Program-made: the position numbers and the translations under genes
Assembly: GCA_030533005.1 (NCBI GenBank)
Contig: JAUNJX010000019.1
Location: forward strand, 1 to 38,937
Direction of reading: 5' to 3'
DNA length: 38,937 nucleotides
Source of the DNA: Clostridia bacterium
Lineage (GTDB): Bacteria; Bacillota; Clostridia; Christensenellales; CAG-138
The notes under the pieces: generated by a model
What the model was told of the DNA's origin: nothing
What the model saw: only the letters and a program-made list of their open reading frames with translations
Databases searched by the model: none
Shown: positions 16,065-25,664 of the stretch, piece by piece
Layout of the letters: the number at the start of each line of letters is the position of its first letter
Numbering within the stretch: the first letter of the stretch is position 1

Positions 16065-17246
16065 ATGAATCCGTTTCGTTTGGGACGGTTGCATGCGGCG
16101 ATGCAGCAGGCGGGTGCGGATGCGCTGATCGCTTCGTCCGTCGAAAACGTGTATTACGCCACGGGCTTTTACAGCCGCAGCAAGAAAATGGTAGCGTCCG
16201 TCAAGGTCTTTGCGCTGATCGCCCCGGATACACAGGATGTTTGGCTTGCCCTGCCCGTGTGCGACCTGCCGACCGCCCGCGAGGCGGGCGTGGACATGGC
16301 GCGCGTCATACCCTACGGAACCTTCTACTTTGCTTACGCGGCGGATCAAACCGGGTTTAGCGCCGATATAGAGACCGCCGCCGCAAAAAGCGTGCCGGAC
16401 GCCGCGCAGGCATTGGCCAAGCTGATTGCAAGCGCCGCGCCCAAGGCAAAGAAGGTCGCATTGGATTATGCGGGACTGGACGGCGATTTTCTCATCACGG
16501 TTTTGCGGATGCTGCCCAGATATGAATTTTCAAATGGCCTGCCGCAATTCCAATATGCGCGCATGGTCAAGGAGGAAAGCGAAACGGCCGCGCTGGAAAG
16601 GGCTGCGCAGATTGCCGAGGATGCTGTGCAAGCGACGTTTCAAAAGCTTTATGCGGGCATCAGCGAGCGGGAGGCGGCGGCGCTTTATACGCAAGAGATC
16701 ACCGCGCATGGTGCGGAGCCGACGTTTGCCGTTTTCACCTTCGGAAAGCGCGCAGCGTTTGTGGACACCTCCAATTCCGCCGTCAACCGCCTTCATTGCG
16801 GCGACATGATCCGTGCGGACGTAGGCTGCGGCGTCGAGGGGTATCAGGCCGATATGTCCAGATCCGCCGCGCTGCAAAAGGCTGATCCGTACATGCTGCA
16901 GGTCTATAACGCCATGCGCGAGGGGCAGCTTGCGGCCATCGAAGCCGCCGCGCCGGGAATGCCGTTTTCCGAGCTCTACAGCCTTGCGATGGACAAGGCG
17001 CACGCTTGCGGCGCGCCGCAGTACAAAAGAACGCATTGCGGCCACTCGCTGGGGCTGAACATTTCAGAGCCGCCGAACATACGGCCCGATTGCGCTTCGC
17101 TTCTTGAGGAAAATATGGTTCTTTGTGTAGAGACCCCGTACTATGAGATCGGTTGGGGCGGGGTACAGGTAGAGGATACGATTTTGATAACAAAGCAAGG
17201 ATGCCGTCTTTTAACAAAGACAGATTCTCAATTTGTGATCATCTAA
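16065..17246 (+). CDS. M24 family metallopeptidase (Xaa-Pro dipeptidase/creatinase fold)
   Basis: This 393-residue pita-bread-fold protein has a Creatinase_N domain (1-165) and an M24 catalytic domain (170-393). All five dinuclear-metal ligands are present: Asp252 and Asp263 (RADVGCGVEGYQADMSRS), His327 (THCGHSLGL), Glu356 (CVETPYY) and Glu370 (VQVEDT). It is therefore more like prolidase or aminopeptidase P than metal-free creatinase. GGGAGGAAC precedes the ATG at 16065. The in-frame ATG at 16044 lies inside the upstream gene. In this operon it may cleave a peptide-like or C-N bond of the imported substrate or of an intermediate. That is inference. Confidence 0.9.
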   Translation: MNPFRLGRLHAAMQQAGADALIASSVENVYYATGFYSRSKKMVASVKVFALIAPDTQDVWLALPVCDLPTAREAGVDMARVIPYGTFYFAYAADQTGFSADIETAAAKSVPDAAQALAKLIASAAPKAKKVALDYAGLDGDFLITVLRMLPRYEFSNGLPQFQYARMVKEESETAALERAAQIAEDAVQATFQKLYAGISEREAAALYTQEITAHGAEPTFAVFTFGKRAAFVDTSNSAVNRLHCGDMIRADVGCGVEGYQADMSRSAALQKADPYMLQVYNAMREGQLAAIEAAAPGMPFSELYSLAMDKAHACGAPQYKRTHCGHSLGLNISEPPNIRPDCASLLEENMVLCVETPYYEIGWGGVQVEDTILITKQGCRLLTKTDSQFVII

Positions 17247-17267
17247 AATAACAAGGAGGAAACAAAC

Positions 17268-18509
17268 ATGAAAAAGCACTTTACTATGGCACTTACACTC
17301 CTGCTGGTGCTGGCGCTGTGCGTCGGCTGTGCGGCCGCGCCCGCACAACAGGCGGCTCCCGCTGCTGCGCCCGCCGAAGCTCCCGCTGCGGAGCCTGCCG
17401 CTGAAGCCCCTGCGGCGGAACCCGCCGCCGCTGCCGCCGAACCCATTAAAATCGGCGCAATTTTGCCGCTTAGCAGCTCCGCCGGCTTGAACGGCGCGAA
17501 GATTCGCAGCGGCATGGAGTTCGCCGCTGGCGAGATCAACGCTTCCGGCGGCCTCAACGGCAGCCAGATCGAGCTTATCTTTGAGGATATCGAGTCCAGC
17601 AATCCCTCGCTTGCGCTGAGCGCCGCTGAAAAGCTGATCAATCAGGATAAGGTCAACATCATCGTCGGCTGCTATGGCAGCTCCGCCTCTCTTGCGGTTC
17701 TTCCCGTCTGCGAGGAGTACGGCGTGGTCATGCTGGAGCCTGTAGCCACCTCCGCCGCGCTTACTTCCGGCAGCGAGTGGATATTCCGCATCAGCTCCAC
17801 CAACTCCATCGATGCTGAAAAGCTGGGCGCGTACCTGCCCGGGTTCGGCTTCAACAACATCGCCTATCTCCCGGTTGATAACGATTGGGGCGCGTCCGTT
17901 GTGAAGAGCTATGTTCCCATTCTGGAAGGCGCGGGCGCTACCACCGTTTTGAACATGCCCATCACCATCGGCGAGACCAACTATCTCTCGCAACTCACCA
18001 AGATCGAGAATTCCGGCGCTGATTCCATCATCATCACGCAGGATATCGAGTCCAACGCGACCCTGATCCGCCAGATCGTGGAAGCCGGCATGGAGAACTT
18101 TACCATCCTTTCCACCAGCGGCAACAATGCTTCCATGGTATACTCCTTGGTCGGTGACGCAGCAGCGGGCTGCTACTTCGTCGAGTACTATCAGGAGGAG
18201 GGCATGGAGGGCGGCGCCGTTTCCGAGGCCAATGCGGCATTCGTGAAGGCGTTCAAGGCTGCATATCCCGACACCCCCGCCGACTACTTTACGGTGCAGG
18301 GCTACAGTGCTGTCAACGTTATTAAGGAAGCCGTCGCCATCGCAGGCTCCGCCGAACGCACCGCCATCCGCGACGCTATGCGCGAGGTCAAGTACGACGG
18401 GCTGCGCGGCCTTATCGAGTTCGACGAGTTCGGCCAGTCACACGGCGACGTCGTGCTTACGCAGCTGCAAGAGGGCGGCGTTGTCAAGGTCATCGACTAC
18501 GCGAAGTAA
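17268..18509 (+). CDS. livJ: Branched-chain amino-acid-type ABC transporter substrate-binding lipoprotein
   Basis: This 413-residue protein has a signal peptide with lipobox ending ALCVGC, so Cys21 is lipidated. A long Ala/Pro/Glu linker covers about 22-59. The mature Peripla_BP_6 domain starts PIKIGAILPLSSSAGLNG and includes GMEFAAGEINASGGLNG and LSAAEKLINQDKVNIIVG. Cluster I proteins of this family bind leucine-like amino acids but also aromatic acids, urea, amides and other small molecules. It is first in a complete livJ-H-M-G-F set. AAGGAGG precedes the ATG, 21 bases after the M24 gene. The ligand is unknown and is probably the operon substrate. Confidence 0.93.
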   Translation: MKKHFTMALTLLLVLALCVGCAAAPAQQAAPAAAPAEAPAAEPAAEAPAAEPAAAAAEPIKIGAILPLSSSAGLNGAKIRSGMEFAAGEINASGGLNGSQIELIFEDIESSNPSLALSAAEKLINQDKVNIIVGCYGSSASLAVLPVCEEYGVVMLEPVATSAALTSGSEWIFRISSTNSIDAEKLGAYLPGFGFNNIAYLPVDNDWGASVVKSYVPILEGAGATTVLNMPITIGETNYLSQLTKIENSGADSIIITQDIESNATLIRQIVEAGMENFTILSTSGNNASMVYSLVGDAAAGCYFVEYYQEEGMEGGAVSEANAAFVKAFKAAYPDTPADYFTVQGYSAVNVIKEAVAIAGSAERTAIRDAMREVKYDGLRGLIEFDEFGQSHGDVVLTQLQEGGVVKVIDYAK

Positions 18510-18562
18510 ATGCATCCGTAACGCGTCGTAATCAAATTCACGGTAGGGTAAACTGGAAAAGA

Positions 18563-18595
18563 ATGCCGAAAGGCCGTCATTCGACCTTTCGGCAT
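18563..18595. repeat. Perfect 11-bp hairpin between livJ and livH
   Basis: ATGCCGAAAGG (18563-18573) pairs exactly with CCTTTCGGCAT (18585-18595) around an 11-base loop. No U-run follows. Hairpins at this position commonly protect the binding-protein mRNA from 3' decay or reduce downstream expression, giving more binding protein than permease. Confidence 0.75.
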
Positions 18596-18650
18596 AGCCG
18601 ACTTACGTTCGCTGTGAGAAAACACGCACCCTGCCATACGGAGGAAACTT

Positions 18651-19520
18651 ATGAATGAATTCATCCAGCAAATCGTAAACGGGCTGGTCATCGGCTCGAC
18701 CTATGCGCTGCTGACGATCGGGCTTACCATGATATACGGCCTGATGGGCGTGCTCAACTATGCCCATGGCGAATTGTACATGCTTGGCGGCGTTATCGCG
18801 TATTATGCGGTCGAGGCCATGGGCTGCAATTTTTTCCTTAGCATCCCGCTGACGATGATAAGCTGCATGGTGTTTGGCATGCTTATCGAACGCATCTTGA
18901 TCAAACGGCTCTATAAAGCGCCGATCGTGACGACGGCCATTGTGACCATCGGCCTGTCGATCTTTTTGCAGAACACCATCTTTCTTTTCTGGGGCAGTAT
19001 GCCCAAAACCATCAACTCGCCCTTCCCGCTTGCCCCGATCAATTTGGCGGGCATCAAGGTCTCGTCGATCAGGATGTTCGTGTTGGGCGTCGCGGTCGTT
19101 GCGATCGTCGTAACGCAGATTATTATCAAGAAAACGCGTCTGGGCATGGCTTTGCGCGCCACCTTTCAAGACAAGGATGTTGCGGCGATGTCCGGCATAA
19201 ACACCCGGCTGGTCTACACGCTGACCTTCGCTTACGGTTCCATGCTGGCGGGTCTTGCGGGCATGCTTTGCGGAAGTTTCCTTACGATCTCACCCTTTAT
19301 GGGCACGCAGCAGACCAACAAAGCGTGGGCTGTCGCTGTCATGGGCGGCAGAGGAGACATCATGGGGGCGATCGGTTCAGGGTTTATTTTGGGCATTGTG
19401 GAAACGCTTGGCGCCGGATACATTTCATCTGCATATAAGGACGCCTTTAGCTTTATCATTGTCGTTCTCGTGCTTGTTTTCAAGCCGAACGGGCTCTTTT
19501 CCCGGAATGCGAAACGATGA
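18651..19520 (+). CDS. livH: Branched-chain amino-acid-type ABC transporter permease LivH
   Basis: This 289-residue polytopic membrane protein starts MNEFIQQIVNGLVIGSTYAL. It continues LLTIGLTMIYGLMGVLNYAHGELYMLG, the LivH signature. The coupling motif for the ATPase is in the GMALRATFQDKDVAAMSGI stretch. About eight membrane segments are visible. GGAGGAAACTT precedes the ATG. The 141-base gap from livJ carries a hairpin. Confidence 0.94.
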   Translation: MNEFIQQIVNGLVIGSTYALLTIGLTMIYGLMGVLNYAHGELYMLGGVIAYYAVEAMGCNFFLSIPLTMISCMVFGMLIERILIKRLYKAPIVTTAIVTIGLSIFLQNTIFLFWGSMPKTINSPFPLAPINLAGIKVSSIRMFVLGVAVVAIVVTQIIIKKTRLGMALRATFQDKDVAAMSGINTRLVYTLTFAYGSMLAGLAGMLCGSFLTISPFMGTQQTNKAWAVAVMGGRGDIMGAIGSGFILGIVETLGAGYISSAYKDAFSFIIVVLVLVFKPNGLFSRNAKR

Positions 19521-19569
19521 TGGAGGCTATCGGACGTGAAGGAAACATGATGCAGGGAAAGGGAATACG

Positions 19570-20529
19570 ATGAAACGAAAGAACTTGATTATTGTGGCGC
19601 TGGCTATCGCGCTGCTGCTGCCGGCGGTTGTCAAATCAGCGTACTATATCCACATTTTGATTCTCGCCATGATGTACATTATGATGACCGAGGGCTTGAA
19701 TCTTCTGACGGGCTATGTGGGGCTGCTTTCCGTTGGCCATATCGCGTTTCTGGGGATCGGCGCGTATACTTCGGCGTTGATCTCGCTCAATCTCGGCGTG
19801 ACGCCGCTGCTGTGCATGCTGATCGCGGGGATTGTTTCCGCGCTGTTTAGCTTTCTGGTGGGCAAGATCACGCTGCGCGTGCGCGGCTCTTATTTCGTGA
19901 TCCTGACCAGCGCCTTCAGCGAGATCACAAAGCTGGTCATCAACAATTCGGAATCCATCACCAACGGGCCTATGGGATTGCGCAACGTGCCCTCGCCGAT
20001 CCTGTTCGGCTTTGAGCTTCACTCCAAGGTTTCATATTATTACTTTGGGCTGGCGCTGGTGGTTCTCACCACCTATGTGTGCTATCGCATCGTGAACAGC
20101 AAGTACGGCCGAGCCTTCAAGGCGCTTCGAGAACAGGAGGAGCTTGCAAGAACCGTGGGCATAGGCTTTGGGCGCTATGCCATGGTCACCGTAGTCGTAT
20201 CCGGCTTCTTTGCGGGCGTCGCCGGTTCCTACTATGTACACTATACGCACTTTATCAGCCCCGATATCTTTGGCTGGAGCTATACGACCACCATGCTGCT
20301 CATGCTTGTCATAGGCGGGAAGGGTACCATTATTGGCCCCATCATAGGCTCCCTGCTCTTTAGTTTTATACCTGAACTGCTGCGTGCGTATGATGATTTC
20401 CGCCTGCCCATATACGGATTGATCCTCATGGTATCCATATTGATGATGCCGGACGGCATCATCGCGCCGATTAACCATCTTGCGGCGGGCATACAGAAAA
20501 AGATCGGCGCGCCGCGCCTGAAATCCTGA
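19570..20529 (+). CDS. livM: Branched-chain amino-acid-type ABC transporter permease LivM
   Basis: This 319-residue membrane protein has the LivM pattern: EGLNLLTGYVGLLSVGHIAFLGIGAY, VRGSYFVILTSAFSEITK, and GRAFKALREQEELARTVGI as the EAA-like coupling loop. Near the C-terminus it has VIGGKGTIIGPIIGSLLF. It pairs with LivH to form the channel. GGGAAAGGGAA is upstream. The 49-base gap from livH is ordinary. Confidence 0.94.
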   Translation: MKRKNLIIVALAIALLLPAVVKSAYYIHILILAMMYIMMTEGLNLLTGYVGLLSVGHIAFLGIGAYTSALISLNLGVTPLLCMLIAGIVSALFSFLVGKITLRVRGSYFVILTSAFSEITKLVINNSESITNGPMGLRNVPSPILFGFELHSKVSYYYFGLALVVLTTYVCYRIVNSKYGRAFKALREQEELARTVGIGFGRYAMVTVVVSGFFAGVAGSYYVHYTHFISPDIFGWSYTTTMLLMLVIGGKGTIIGPIIGSLLFSFIPELLRAYDDFRLPIYGLILMVSILMMPDGIIAPINHLAAGIQKKIGAPRLKS

Positions 20530-20545
20530 TAGGAGGGCCAAGACT

Positions 20546-21312
20546 GTGGCTTTATTGGAGGTTAGAAATCTAAGTAAGTACTTTGGCGGCCTTGCGGCGG
20601 TGAACGACGTAAGCTTTGATTTGGAGGAAGGGCAGATACTGTCCCTCATAGGCCCCAACGGCGCCGGCAAGACAACCACGTTCAACATGATATCCGGCAG
20701 CTTTCCAGCGACGAACGGCAGCGTGAAATTCAACGGTATAGAGCTGCTGGATAAGAAGGCTGACACCATCACCTATTTTGGCATAGGCAGAACCTTTCAG
20801 ATCACGGCGGTGTTCTTTGACCTGTCCGTATTTGAAAACATATTGATCGCGGCGCATTCGCTGCAAAAGAGCACGATTGCCGACGCTCTGCTCATCACAA
20901 AACGGTATAAGCGCGAGGAAGCTGCCATACGGGAACGCGCGCGCGAGGTGCTGGAATTCGTTGACCTTTGGGACAGCCGCGACGCTACCGCAAGCAGCCT
21001 GCCTTACGGCAAGCAGCGCCTCTTGGAGATTGCGATAGCACTTGCGAACAAGCCCAAGCTTTTGCTTTTGGACGAGCCTGCCGCCGGCCTAAACCCGGAG
21101 GAAACGCGGATGCTGATCGAGCTTATCAGAAAGATACGCGACAGCGGCGTCACGATACTTTTGATCGAGCATAACATGGGGCTTGTTATGAATATTTCCG
21201 ACCATATCGTGGTTTTGGATCACGGCGAGATCATTGCCCGCGGCCTGCCGCAGCAGATCAGCCAAGACCCCAAGGTGATCGAGGCATATTTGGGGAGAGG
21301 AGACGCGGAATA

Positions 21313-21313
<1 letters not shown>
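20546..21313 (+). CDS. livG: Branched-chain amino-acid-type ABC transporter ATPase LivG
   Basis: This 255-residue ABC ATPase starts at a GTG with AGGAGGG upstream. Walker A is GPNGAGKTT. A YFGIGRTFQI segment matches the LivG Q-loop region. The signature LPYGKQRLLEIAIAL is the LivG version of LSGGQ. Walker B is LLLLDEPAAGLNPEE. Its stop overlaps the next start by one base (TAATG), so LivG and LivF are translationally coupled. Confidence 0.94.
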
Positions 21314-22017
<704 letters not shown>

Positions 22018-22078
22018 GCATACCGTGCACATACGAACCACGGGTTCGTTAGGACGAAACGGAAGGGGAAAAGTGGAC

Positions 22079-22732
22079 ATGCAAAAGCAAACGAGATTCT
22101 GTGTGTATGCGGGCTTGACGGCAGCGCTGTCGTATACGATAGCAAAAGTGACGGTTTTTCCGCTGTTTGCCGCCGCCCCCTATCTCAAGATGCACCTTGG
22201 TGAAGTGCCGCTGCTGTTGGTGATGCTGCTTGGTCCATGGAAGCTGGCGGTGTGCGCCTTGCTTGTCAAGGAGGTGCTCTCCTTCTTCATATCGGGCAGC
22301 AACATATTTGGCCTCTTTTCCGATTTTGTGCTTGTGGGCGCGTGGCTTCTTACGGCAAGGCTGGTGGTCGGCCGCGGCAAGGCGCCGAATTCCGGGAAAA
22401 GCGTCATGCTGGGGACGCTTGCGGGCGCGGGGGTGCGGATGCTGCTTTCCGTGCCGGTGAATCTTTTGGTGCTGTGGCTGCAATTCGGCACGCCCGCTGC
22501 GGGGGTGATGGTCACGATGCCATATATCCTTTCCTTTAATTTGATCAAAACGCTTTTGAGCGGCGCCTGTGTGGTGCTGCTGTATAATCGTGCAGGCGGC
22601 GCGCTGTCGGAATATCTAAGCAAAGCTGCAGACGGCAAAGGCTGGGCGGGCGTTTTTGAAAAACGGTGCAAGGCCGAGACAGGCTGTGCGGTGTGTGAAA
22701 GCCAATATGAAAAAGAAAACGTTTTACAATGA
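22079..22732 (+). CDS. ECF transporter S component, RibU-like
   Basis: This 217-residue membrane protein has about six hydrophobic segments. The stretch FPLFAAAPYLKMHLGEVPLLL, then LLGPWKLAVCALLVKEV and NIFGLFSDF, resembles RibU-type S components that bind riboflavin. It would work with a shared ECF energising module encoded elsewhere. The ATG at 22079 has GGAAGGGGA upstream. A GTG at 22073 is possible. The C-terminal tail is long, with three cysteines. Its place right after F420-linked genes suggests flavin or deazaflavin uptake, but ligand assignment by resemblance is only tentative. Confidence 0.75.
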   Translation: MQKQTRFCVYAGLTAALSYTIAKVTVFPLFAAAPYLKMHLGEVPLLLVMLLGPWKLAVCALLVKEVLSFFISGSNIFGLFSDFVLVGAWLLTARLVVGRGKAPNSGKSVMLGTLAGAGVRMLLSVPVNLLVLWLQFGTPAAGVMVTMPYILSFNLIKTLLSGACVVLLYNRAGGALSEYLSKAADGKGWAGVFEKRCKAETGCAVCESQYEKENVLQ

Positions 22733-23393
22733 AACATCGTATGTGCTGGGCATCTTGCTGATGGCCTTCGGCACGGCGGTGATGAAAACCGCCGGATTTG
22801 GCGTATCCATGGTCGTGGCTCCGGCGTATCTTCTTCATCTGTATATATCTGCGTACCTGCCATGGTTTACGTTCGGGGTGGCGGAATATGCCTTGCAGGC
22901 CGTGTTGATGGTCGCCATGATGCTCATCATGCGTCGCGTGCGCGCATACTATTTCTTCGCCTTTATTACGGCAATCCTTTACGGTGCGGCGCTGGACGCC
23001 TGTATCGCGCTGCTGCAGCCGCTGCCGAACGGCGGCTTTCTGGGGCGGCTTTTGCTTTATTTGTTCGGCCTGTTTTGGAACTCCGTGGGTCTTGCCTTTT
23101 TGTTTCAGACATATATCGCGCCGGAGATATACCAGCTGTTTGTAAAGGAGCTTGCGGCAAAGCTGCATAAAGAGGTACACAGGGTGAAAACCTGTTATGA
23201 CTGCATAAGCTGCGCGGTATCCGTCCTGATGTCCTTCGCCTTTTTCGGGTTCGGCGTCTTTGAGGGTGTAAAGCTTGGCACGGTCTTTTATGCGCTGATC
23301 AATGGCTGGCTGATCGGGAAGATCACCGCGTTCTTACATGCAAAATTTGAATTTTGTGATCGTTTGCCGCTGCGAAAGTATTTTCAAGCGTAA
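22707..23393 (+). CDS. DUF6198/YczE-like integral membrane protein
   Basis: This protein of about 228 residues starts at ATG 22707 (MKKKTFYNETSYVLGILLMAFGTAVM) and overlaps the preceding gene by 26 bases. It has five to six membrane segments, with GFGVSMVVAPAYLLHLYIS in the first loop region. This matches the DUF6198 (YczE-related) family, whose function is unknown. A cytoplasmic CYDCISC cysteine cluster occurs about two thirds along. It is the last gene before a terminator. Its overlap with the S-component gene suggests joint expression. Confidence 0.78.
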   Translation: MKKKTFYNETSYVLGILLMAFGTAVMKTAGFGVSMVVAPAYLLHLYISAYLPWFTFGVAEYALQAVLMVAMMLIMRRVRAYYFFAFITAILYGAALDACIALLQPLPNGGFLGRLLLYLFGLFWNSVGLAFLFQTYIAPEIYQLFVKELAAKLHKEVHRVKTCYDCISCAVSVLMSFAFFGFGVFEGVKLGTVFYALINGWLIGKITAFLHAKFEFCDRLPLRKYFQA

Positions 23394-23407
23394 TGACAGG
23401 ATAGGAT

Positions 23408-23457
23408 ACGGCGTATAAAGGCGCGCGCTTCGCGGCCGATATACGCCGTTGCTTTTA
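23408..23457 (+). terminator. Probable terminator ending the F420/Liv operon
   Basis: ACGGCGTATA (23408-23417) pairs with TATACGCCGT (23440-23449). A GC-rich inner hairpin sits in the loop, and TTGCTTTTAT follows. It begins 15 bases after the DUF6198 stop. Confidence 0.7.
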
Positions 23458-23510
23458 TGCTTTATCCGTTTGCGGGTTTACAGCAAGAATCCCGGCAAAG
23501 GTATGCGCGC

Positions 23511-25664
23511 TCACCGCTTTTGCGCATGCCGCACAGAGATATTCAGCCGCCCACAGACCTTGGTGCGCGTGTAGCGATAGAAGCCGTAAAGAAGAACCGA
23601 TATCGATGCGATCAGCAGCGCGCAGACCGCCATGCCGGAAAGCTCCCCGTATGATAGCTTATCGTCATTGAAATAGAGGATCATGCAATAAAACGCGCAG
23701 ATGATCGTGGTGCCGGTGAGTATGGGCACGAAGAATACCTGCTTGATCTGCTGCCGTACGGTTTGAAACAGATACCGGTTGGACGCGCCCAAGTGCCGCA
23801 GGTCGTCATATACGGAAGCATTGCATAGCGCGATGGTCATGCAGCGCGTATAGAGGATGACGAACACCGCCGCAAAGCAGAGAACCGCGATGAATATGAA
23901 CAGCATCAGATAGACCGCCATGGTTTTGATGAACTCCATCTTATCTAGGATCCGAAACTGCGGCATGTATTTCCATGCCAGCCGGAAATTGGAGGAATCG
24001 CGCAGCGCATAGTCGATGGATTCAAAGCCGTGCGCCGCAATATACGCCTTGTCGTAGGAATATGCTTCGCCCGCGGCGTCGGCCTGCATTTTTTGCACCG
24101 GATCCCATGCGTCAAAAAGCTCTACCTCCGGGCCGGAGCGATCAACGATCTCGTAAAAGAGCGCTTTGGCAAAGGCGTAGGTGCTCTCCACGTTTTGGAC
24201 GTTGAAAACGACCTCCTCCTCGCGCCAGTCGTCGGGCAGCCCCGCGGAAAGGACTGCATAGTCCCCGTCGTCCAATACGCGGCGGCCAAAGAGGACGCTG
24301 TTGCATAAAACCGGCTCTACCGGGATGACGGAAAGCGATTTTCCCGTGATGGGATTGGTGACAAGCGAAATGTCGTTGCTGACCATGCCGCCGGAGTCGC
24401 CTATGTCGTTATAGACCGCGACCACCGTGCCGGGTGCAAGCTGCAGCTGCCCGCCGGTCAGGGCGTTCCATGCGCTTTCGGATAAAAAGGTGGAGGCGCT
24501 GAGCTGCTCTCTGTATTCCGTTGTATAGGTGACGCCCATTTTTCCTTCCGCTTCTACATGGGCTTCGCCGTCATAGGCCAGTATGGCGCCGGGCTGTTGG
24601 GCATAGTTTGTGAGGGTCACGTCCATGGCTTTTGCGAGCGCTTGTATTTCCTGCTGCGTGGGCAGGCTTTGATCCGCGCGGTAGTGGAAGGCGTAATCCG
24701 CCTTGCGTGCGTCAAACCCTTGATAGGAGGAAACGCCGAGTATGGGCGCGTAGAAGGCCGCAAAATACGCGCCTGCGACGAGCACCGTCACCACAAGCAG
24801 GTTGCGGACGGTCTGGCGACCCTGAAAACGCATCATGCTCGTCGTCACCAGATGCGCATAGCGGTTTTTGCCGCGCCGCCAGCCGTTGACCACGGTATGC
24901 AGTAAAATCATATAGAGGCCGATCAGGGCGGGAAGATAGAAGATGGCGGTCAGCACCTCCGGCGGATACCATTGCAGCACCGTCACGCAGAAGCTCGGCA
25001 CCTGATACCCCAGCACCGTTCCCAGCGCAACTAGGCATATGCCTGCTGCTCCATACCAAAGAGGGACGTTGCGAACGGGCTCCGACCTGCGGCTTTCGCT
25101 GATGATATCCAATATGTTCGTGCGGCGCAAAAAGCGATAGAGCATCCCAAAGAGCATGATGAGGACATAGGCAAAAAAGGCCAGCGCAATGCCATACGCT
25201 TTCCGATCGAAGGACAACACCATTTCCGCCGTGTCCACCACAAGCAGGCGAAACAGGCGCCATACCAGCCATGAAAGCGGCCCGCCAAGCAGCAGCCCCG
25301 CGCCGCAGGCAAAAAGCGCAAGTGCTGCAAGCTCGCGCCTAAGCAATCCCGCAAGCTGCGATTTCGTTGCGCCAAGCGCTAAGAATATGCCGCATTCACG
25401 GGATTTATAGCGGAAGAACAGGCCGCTTGCATAGGCGGTGAACACGCCGCAGCCGATCACCGTCAATACGAAGATCATCATCATCTGCTTGCGGGAATCG
25501 CCCCCTTCGGGCAGCACGGTCAATACGGTGGGGGAGCGCATCATGAGCACATAGGCGGTGATGAGCAGCGTGGAAAAGAAGCAGCACGCGGCTAGCAGCG
25601 CGTATTGGCTGCGGCTTTTGTGACGGAGCTTTGCGTAAAGCTGCGGAAATGTAGTCACGCTCAT
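23511..25664 (-). CDS. FtsX-like/BceB-type ABC transporter permease
   Basis: This 717-residue protein starts MSVTTFPQLYAKLRHKSRSQYAL. It has an N-terminal membrane segment, then an FtsX-like domain with GIFLALGATKSQLAGLLRREL near residues 90-110. A large extracellular region spans roughly 300-530. A second FtsX domain lies at the C-terminus, with DDLRHLGASNRYLFQTVRQQIKQ. This two-FtsX plus large-loop layout is that of BceB-type exporters that protect against peptide antibiotics. The ATG overlaps the stop of the ATPase gene (ATGA). Upstream in-frame ATGs lie inside the ATPase gene. The substrate is unknown. Confidence 0.88.
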   Translation of the reverse strand: MSVTTFPQLYAKLRHKSRSQYALLAACCFFSTLLITAYVLMMRSPTVLTVLPEGGDSRKQMMMIFVLTVIGCGVFTAYASGLFFRYKSRECGIFLALGATKSQLAGLLRRELAALALFACGAGLLLGGPLSWLVWRLFRLLVVDTAEMVLSFDRKAYGIALAFFAYVLIMLFGMLYRFLRRTNILDIISESRRSEPVRNVPLWYGAAGICLVALGTVLGYQVPSFCVTVLQWYPPEVLTAIFYLPALIGLYMILLHTVVNGWRRGKNRYAHLVTTSMMRFQGRQTVRNLLVVTVLVAGAYFAAFYAPILGVSSYQGFDARKADYAFHYRADQSLPTQQEIQALAKAMDVTLTNYAQQPGAILAYDGEAHVEAEGKMGVTYTTEYREQLSASTFLSESAWNALTGGQLQLAPGTVVAVYNDIGDSGGMVSNDISLVTNPITGKSLSVIPVEPVLCNSVLFGRRVLDDGDYAVLSAGLPDDWREEEVVFNVQNVESTYAFAKALFYEIVDRSGPEVELFDAWDPVQKMQADAAGEAYSYDKAYIAAHGFESIDYALRDSSNFRLAWKYMPQFRILDKMEFIKTMAVYLMLFIFIAVLCFAAVFVILYTRCMTIALCNASVYDDLRHLGASNRYLFQTVRQQIKQVFFVPILTGTTIICAFYCMILYFNDDKLSYGELSGMAVCALLIASISVLLYGFYRYTRTKVCGRLNISVRHAQKR

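Noticed and set aside
16065..17246. Creatinase as the function of the M24 protein
   Set aside because: Creatinase lacks the dinuclear metal ligands, whereas all five are present here.
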